From Hirsutella rhossiliensis (taxonomy: Eukaryota; Ascomycota; Sordariomycetes; Hypocreales; Ophiocordycipitaceae): a stretch of 64,000 nt of DNA. Shown here piece by piece: positions 57,880 through 64,000 of this stretch (position 1 is the stretch's first letter; each line of letters opens with the position of its first letter). A program made the translations under genes and the position numbers. The stretch spans positions 10,354,001-10,418,000 of the forward strand of contig NW_025408667.1 of NCBI RefSeq assembly GCF_020360975.1, in the 5' to 3' direction. The notes under the pieces were generated by a model, which worked only from the letters and a program-made list of their open reading frames with translations, had not been told where the DNA came from and ran no database searches.

Positions 57880-60800
57880 GCCTAAGTCCTTCTACTTCTT
57901 CCTTAGCCGGCTATAGATAAAGTTTATAATAGACGAGAAATAAGGCCTAAATAGCTATCGCGATATAGTATAGTATTCGCTCCTTTATATACTACTAGAG
58001 CCCTAGATATAGTAGATCTCTAGATTCTAGGATAAGGGCGGCCCTAAGGGTAAACGCGACCTATAGGACTTCTTCTAATACCTTATATATATATTCGGCA
58101 ACGTATAAGAGCGGGAGAAGGCATAGGATAGGCTATAGACCCTTAGGTAAAAGGATAGGTAGACCTTTAGCGAATTCCTCCCCGACTTTAAAGAGACACT
58201 CTTATAGGCGGTAGGAACTATAGTATAGGAAGATAGCGTAAAGCTTATATAGTTATAGAACTTAATTACGCTAGCTTTATAGGAGCTACTTATCCCTATA
58301 ATTATACCTACTAACTATAGTAAGTATATAAGCCGGTTAATAAAGGTAGTATAGGGCTATAAGTAAACGCTATATTTCTAAAAGCTTTATAAGTATACGC
58401 CGTATAGCGGTAATAGGATTACCGCCCTTTTATAAGAAGAATAGCCGACTATCGATATTAACGGGGATACCTTAATATTAGCTACTTATATAGACCGAGC
58501 TAAACGTAGTAAGAAGTCGTTATTAAATATCCCTTATACTATCCTATACTCTAAGTAGCGGGCGAAGTAAGTAACGAGCAAGGAAATCGGGAAAAAGAAG
58601 GCTAATAGCCGCTGCCTACGTTATAGCGCGTTTATATACTTTATATTAAAATGCCCCTTCCTTTTAGCTAAACGGCCTATAGTAGTTTAAGTAGTAAAGA
58701 TAGAACCGCTCCTTACCTTAAACAACGAAAAGGACTCCGCGCCCCTAGGCCTAGAGGAAAAAGAGTAGCTCCGGAGTAAAGATAAGCTTTAGAGCCCTAA
58801 TTACTAGTACTAGTAAAAGAGAAGGAGGAATTATCCGCTTATATAAAAAAGGAGCTTACTTTAATATAGGTTATAATTAATAACTCCTTACCTATCGCCG
58901 CCCTTATAGATAAGGGCTACTAGTACTACGCTATAGTTAACGAGGCGCTTACGTAAGAGATATAAGTACTAGTAGAAAAGATCGCCCTAAGGCGAGTAAA
59001 GGGCGCCTTAAGCGCGATAGAAGGTATAGTAATTAAGGGTATTACGTAGCTAGCTATAGAGGTCGACGGTTACTATAAGCTTATCGTAGCCTATATAATC
59101 CCTTAACTAGAGTTTCCCTTAATCCTTAGGAAACCCTAGTTATTATATATAAAGTTATACTTAGTTCTATACTAAAAGAAGCTATAGTTTAGGCCTATAT
59201 AATAGTAGGTCTATTATAATAATAGTTCTATAAACGTTAGACTAAGCGTATAAGCTTTATACTTAGCCTAAGAAGTCCTTACCTCTATCTTTATAAGAAC
59301 TATATAATAAGTAGAGCGGGAGGAAGGCTAGGTAGCGGCTAATATAGCGGTCTATATAGTTAGCTTAATAAATATTAATAAGGCCCTCTAGATAAAGAAG
59401 CTAAAGTCGCCCTTTAAGCTATAGTAATAAATACTAGAGCGCTTCTATAACCTCTTACTACTATTTAAGTCCTAAGAAGTAGATAAGCTTAACCTATATA
59501 AGCTAGGGGTAAACTATAGGATCGTACTTTATATTAATAAGAAGGGGTAAGAACTACTTATATTATTTAGACCGCTATATAGTATATTATATATAGAGCT
59601 ATTAATACTAAAGAAGACGCTAAGGGACCTCCTAAATAAAGGTTTTATTTAAGTAAGTAGCTTTAAGGTAGGAGCGCTAGTTCTATTTATATATAAACTA
59701 AGGGGCGGGATATAGTTCTATTACGATTATAAGGCTCTAAATATAATTATAAGGCTAGACCGCTACCCTTTACTCTTAATCCTTAGATATACTTTATAAC
59801 CTCTTAAAGGTAAAGTAGTTTACGAAGCTAAATATAAAATAGGCGTTCTATAAGGTATAGATCTTAAAGGGTAATAAGTAAAAGATAGCGTTCTATATAT
59901 ACTATAGCTTATTCGAGTAGCTTATAACGCCCTTTAGCCTTTTAAGAGCGCCTACTACCTTTTAGCGTTATATTAATAATATACTTTAGGACTTCCTTAA
60001 TAAGTTCGCCTTTATATATATAGATAATATCCTTATTTATATAAGCGGCTCCTATAAGGACTATATATAGAAAGTATAAAGGGTCTTAAAGCGCCTTTAA
60101 CTTTATAGGCTTTACCTTAACCTAGATAAGTACGAATTTAAGGTTAAGAGGGTTAAGTACCTAGGCTTTATTATCTATATAAGCGTAGGTATATAAGCGG
60201 ATCTTATAAAGATCTAGGCGATTTAAGACTAAGCGGCCCTAACTATATAAATAGGCGTATAAAGCTTCCTTAGGTTTACGAACTATTATAGGATATTTAT
60301 TAAGGGCTTCTCTTATATTATAACGCTCTTAAATAAGATTACTTAGAATTAGACCGCTTTTTATTAAGGGCCTATATAAGAAGGAGCGTTTTATACGTTT
60401 AAGGGCCTATTCTCGTAAGCCTTAGTACTACTTTAGTAGGACTTTAACTAGTCTATATTAGTTAAAGTAGACTATAGTAGCTAGGTACTTAGAGGAACGC
60501 TCTCTTAAGAGGTAGATAAGCGGAAGTAACTAGTAGCGTTTTACTCTTATAAGCTAACCTTAGTAGAGTAGAATTACGCTATTTATAATAAGGAGATACT
60601 AACGATTATTAGCTACCTTAAGTAATAGTAAGCGGAGCTCTAGAGCTACGAGAGCTTTAAGGTTCTTATAGACTATAGGAACCTTAAGTACTTTATAACC
60701 CGCTAGTACTTCTTAGAGTAGTAAGCCCGCTAAGTAAAGTATCTCTTATACTTTAACTTTTTAATTAAGTACTAGCTAAGGTAGGACTTTATTATCCTAG

Positions 60801-61800
60801 ATACGCTTTCTTAGAGGGATTAGGACTAGCTAATAGGAGCGGATATTAAGGCCTAGGATCTATAGCTTATCCTATAAGAGGCGCTATAGACTTATATAAG
60901 AGCTTTCTTAGTAAAGAAAGGCGCGGTACTAACGGATAAGCTTTCCCTTATACCTTTACCTTAGTCCGGTAAGGAGGGATAGACCGGCCTAAGGGCGCGT
61001 ATAGCGCGGGTATTCTAAGATAAGGTCCTTTAACGCTTATAAGATAGGATATTATCTTTAGACTATACCTATAAGAGTATACGCCGCGCCGTTAAGTCTA
61101 GCTCTTAACGCCTTAATCTAAAGCTAAAGCTAAAGGTATAAGTAGCCGACTATTATATCGACCTATAAGGGTATTTATATTAGCGGGGGAGACTATAAGT
61201 ACTAAGCGCGCCGTATACTATAAAAGCTAAGGAGAAGGATAGACTGCTAGAGCTAAATAAATAAAATAAGCTTTAAGGGAAGCTAGTCTAGCTTATCTAT
61301 AATACTAGTATCGTAGGCTACCTAGGTTAGTAGGGCATAGTAGTAGGCCTTATAAGAGATTTTTACTAGCCCCTCTTATAGTACTACGTTCGCCGCTTCC
61401 TCTATAACTATAATATCTATAGCTATACTAAGATTTAAAGGGTATAGCTTAAGGGGCTACTTAAGTAGCTTCTAGTACCTAACTAGTTCTATATATATAT
61501 ATAGATAGACTTTATAATAAACCTTTTACTTATAGAAGGTAGTAACTACTATATATAAGTAATTAAAAACTAGCTTAGTAAATTAGTAATACTAAAGCTA
61601 ATACTATTTATAGATATAAAAGCTTACGTAGAGCGCTTCTTATAGTACTAGGCCCGCTTATATAAGTAGCCGACCTTTATTATAAGTAATAAAGGATTAA
61701 ACTAAACTAGCCGCTTTTAATAGTACCTATACTAGCTACTTTAGATTATATAGCTACTTAGTATAGCTTATTACTATTATAAAGTAAGTAAAGGTATAAG
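57880..61800 (+). pseudogene. Ty3/gypsy gag-pol (element 2), RIP-killed
   Basis: Gag is helical (about 57,980-58,560) and ends in a CCHC zinc knuckle at about 58,611-58,660, whose first and second Cys codons are intact. A retropepsin-like motif (ALID-K-G) lies near 58,903-58,920, the residue after Asp being Lys rather than Ser or Thr. Reverse transcriptase covers about 59,640-60,200, with the catalytic box at 60,014-60,034 read as YIDN in place of YIDD. RNase H (about 60,330-60,720) and integrase (about 61,280-61,740, with a first catalytic Asp region at about 61,507) follow. No chromodomain is apparent. Stops are of the RIP type throughout. Confidence 0.87.
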
Positions 61801-61951
61801 CTTAGGTACGGTCTATTAAAAGAAGGTTAATAATCTATAAGGGGGAAAAGGAAGAGAAGTATAGGCCTAGCCTATATAAGCGCGGAGGCCGCTTATATAT
61901 AGACTTAGCTTAGACCCTAGTCTAGGCCTATATAGGGCAAAAGCCCTTATA
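61770..61951 (+). repeat. Terminal region of Ty3/gypsy element 2, with candidate 92-bp LTR
   Basis: A purine tract (gggggaaaaggaagagaag, 61,841-61,859) precedes a segment starting tataggcc and ending cccttata (61,860-61,951), the form expected for TG...CA ends after RIP. Inside it, tataagcg/cgcttata and ataggcctag/ctaggcctat pairs form a strong hairpin. The same ~180-bp arrangement recurs at 63,465-63,648. Confidence 0.65.
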
Positions 61952-63464
61952 TTATACCCCTACCTAGCTTTTAAAGAAGCGCGCCTTTAAATAATACTTA
62001 ATACCGCGCTTAGGGGGATAGAACCCTTATATAGACTATATACGCTTAGTCGCGGAAAAAAACGTTAGTAAATAACGTATAATACCCTTTTAAGCGAGCT
62101 TCTTAAATAAACTATATTATTAGTAAGGGCCGCGCCTTAAGAGTTAAGCTTTAGTACTTCTAGCTAAGGAGTAAAGGTACGTAGAATAGCGCGTAGCTAG
62201 CTTTAGTAAGCTTATAGTATCCCGCCCCCCTTATATTAGCGTATAGTAATAGCTCTTAGTACTATAACGTAAGGGACGGTACTTTAGTATATAAGGCTCC
62301 GCTCCCTCCTATATAGGGCTATATAGGCACTCCTTTTCGCTATAGTTATATTATATTAGCGGCCTTCTTATATCTTAGCCGCCCTTTCGGTTACTATAAG
62401 TATACGTCCCGTTTATATAGTAGCTACTACCGTATATAAGGGGATACTAATAAAGCCTATAAAGGTATTACTAAGATTACTCGTTACTAGAGTCGCTATC
62501 GTTAAACCTAACCTCCTTTCCGTCCTAGCGCGTACGCCCCTTTACTACTTAAAGTACGTTTACCCGCGCCTCCTAGCGCGGGCACTTTAAAAACTAATAG
62601 GATTTACTACTATAGCTTATATAGCGACCCTCCTATCGCTACCTCTTTTTATCCTCGGTCCTTAAGGTAGAGATAGAGATATCTATAGTATTACTAGCGT
62701 TATCCTTTTCTTATACTATAGAAGAAGATAAAAAAAGAAACTTATTACTACTAAGCTTATAAAGAAAGTAAACGAGATCGGTATATATATCTAGTAATAT
62801 AGACCTTTCGCTTAAACGGGTATATTAATCTATATTTAAGCTCGTAATAAGGTAATTATACTTTACTACGTTAGGCTAGCTATATACGTTTGCTTAATAA
62901 AGTACCTCTTAAAACTATATAAGGTAGGCTAGAATAGCTTTACTCCGCTTTTAATAGAGTATTATAAGCTCTTAGCTTACTAACTTAGCTATATTAGGTT
63001 CGCCGTAATTAGTATAGAGCTTTGCGAGGAGGTCGGCTAGTCCGTTTATACTAGTACGTATAAATAGTAAGAGATACCTTTATAAGTATAAGGATAGGCT
63101 CGCGTAAAGATAGTTAAATTAAGCGTAGATATCCCTTATTACGGCGCTATTAGTATAGAGCTTTACTTTTATATAAAGTAGCTATAGCTTAAGCTTTATA
63201 GAGGAGCCGTTAAACTTACTAAGGTATAGTAGTACCGCTCTTAGTTATATAGAGCCCTACTATTATAAGAGGCTCTTAATTACCTAGGCGAACTAAGTAT
63301 TATATTTACCTTAATTTTATAACTATAAGAGTATAGATATTTCGCGTATATATATACCGGCGCGGGCGGTTTAACTAAACTAGGTAATTAAACGTTAGCT
63401 TTAAAGGTAGCTAAAAATAGCTAATTTATATATAAGGATATAAAGAGGGTAAAATAAAAGGTAG
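61952..63464. other. Unassigned RIP-mutated DNA between two terminal repeats
   Basis: Latent plus-strand frames are open over parts of 62,300-63,330 apart from RIP-type stops, but no domain is recognised. Because it lies between two copies of the element-2 terminal region, it could be part of another, related element. Confidence 0.4.
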
Positions 63465-63648
63465 ATTATACTATTATAGAGTAAGTAAAGGTATAGGCTT
63501 AGGTACGGTCTATTAAAAGAAGGTTAATAATCTATAAGAGGAAAAAGGAAGAGAAGTATAGGCCTAGCTTATATAAGCGCGGAGGCCGCTTATATATAGA
63601 CTTAGCCTAGACCTTAGTCTAGGCCTATATAAGGCAAAAGCCCTTATA
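63465..63648 (+). repeat. Second copy of element-2 terminal region
   Basis: It aligns with 61,770-61,951 including the purine tract, the hairpin and the 92-bp tataggcc...cccttata unit (63,557-63,648). The sequences before and after are unrelated to those around the first copy. Confidence 0.7.
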
Positions 63649-64000
63649 ATTACTTATAGACTAATAGGGGACCTAAGAGGGTTAACTAGGAAGCGTAGGC
63701 GTATTTATAGGTAGTAGTAGCCTATAACTAAGTAGACTAAGACCGCTAGCTCCCCGTAGCCTAGCTCGCGTTAAATAGTAGACTATAGGCCTTTATTAAG
63801 ATAGCCCCCTTCTTTACTATATATAGCTTTAAGCCGCCCTCCTTAATCTTATTTACTATAGATATAGTAGTAGAGTAATATAATAGCTTGTTATTAAAGA
63901 GCCGCGCCTCCGCGTTTATATAAAAGCTATAGGAAACTATAGAATACTATTAATCTATAATAGCCGCCTTAGTATAGGATTAAGAGTAGTACGCTAATAA
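63649..64000. other. RIP-mutated DNA at window end
   Basis: No gene or terminus is recognised in this last stretch; it is typical TA-rich, CpG-retaining RIP sequence that continues beyond the window. Confidence 0.4.

Larger units (their letters stand above)
57839..61951 (+). mobile_element. Ty3/gypsy element 2 (no 5' LTR seen)
   Basis: Ty3-type gag-pol sequence begins at the copia 3' LTR and ends with a candidate 92-bp terminal repeat (61,860-61,951). No matching 5' terminal repeat is found before it, and the sequence left of the copia element is not its continuation, so the 5' end was probably lost in a rearrangement at or near the copia junction. It is a different family from element 1, with its own sequence and codon choice. 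Confidence 0.8.

Noticed and set aside
61860..63648. A complete small LTR element between the two 92-bp repeats
   Set aside because: Both copies share about 80 bp of upstream sequence including the purine tract, which a 5' and 3' LTR of one element would not, and no retroelement domain is recognised between them.

Overview
The window is repeat-rich, gene-dead chromatin from a filamentous ascomycete (Pezizomycotina); no species is claimed. Almost everything from about 1,670 to 64,000 carries a saturated repeat-induced point mutation (RIP) signature: CpA and TpG are nearly absent, TpA is very frequent, CpG is untouched, and latent coding frames are riddled with TAG/TAA where CAG/CAA/TGG would be expected. 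Fungus-specific families (PNP/NB-ARC/TPR NOD-like receptors, FunK1 kinases, chromodomain Ty3 elements, fungal Helitrons) support the assignment. No intact protein-coding gene could be supported; the coding features are RIP-killed pseudogenes, recognised by reading through the RIP-type stops. Two islands (1 to about 1,670 and about 31,790-32,560) escaped mutation. 

Layout: 1-1,250 unmutated spacer; 1,251-4,850 NOD-like receptor (NLR) relic, copy A, with its upstream region; 4,851-9,990 Helitron relic with Rep and PIF1 helicase domains; 10,235-23,344 a minus-strand Ty1/copia element split by a complete plus-strand Ty3/gypsy chromovirus (11,504-19,351, matching LTRs, 5-bp target duplication); 23,345-27,860 unassigned RIP-mutated DNA; 28,497-30,225 a second, internally deleted Helitron ORF; 31,790-32,560 unmutated island; 32,800-35,280 FunK1 kinase relic; 35,964-40,530 NLR copy B with nine 126-bp TPR units; 40,531-44,367 unassigned; 44,368-46,325 truncated NLR copy C; 46,326-52,103 unassigned; 52,104-57,838 a plus-strand copia element of the same family in inverted orientation; 57,839-61,951 a second Ty3/gypsy gag-pol relic; then short repeats to the end.

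The most interesting feature is a family of fungal innate-immunity/incompatibility-type receptors (three NLR copies, plus a FunK1 kinase and possibly a FunK1-type N-terminal fragment) lying among Helitrons and LTR elements. They were duplicated together with their upstream DNA and then destroyed by RIP. Copies A and B differ in TPR number (2 before truncation versus 9), all three show ATA where the start ATG is expected, and the 5' flank of copy A escaped mutation while those of B and C did not. Also notable are the RIP context (surviving CpA sites are mostly GCA/TGC), a latent antisense ORF in the Ty3 element, and a copia primer-binding site matching the anticodon arm of initiator tRNA-Met rather than a tRNA 3' end. 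All domain calls come from reading latent frames by eye and were not checked by database search.
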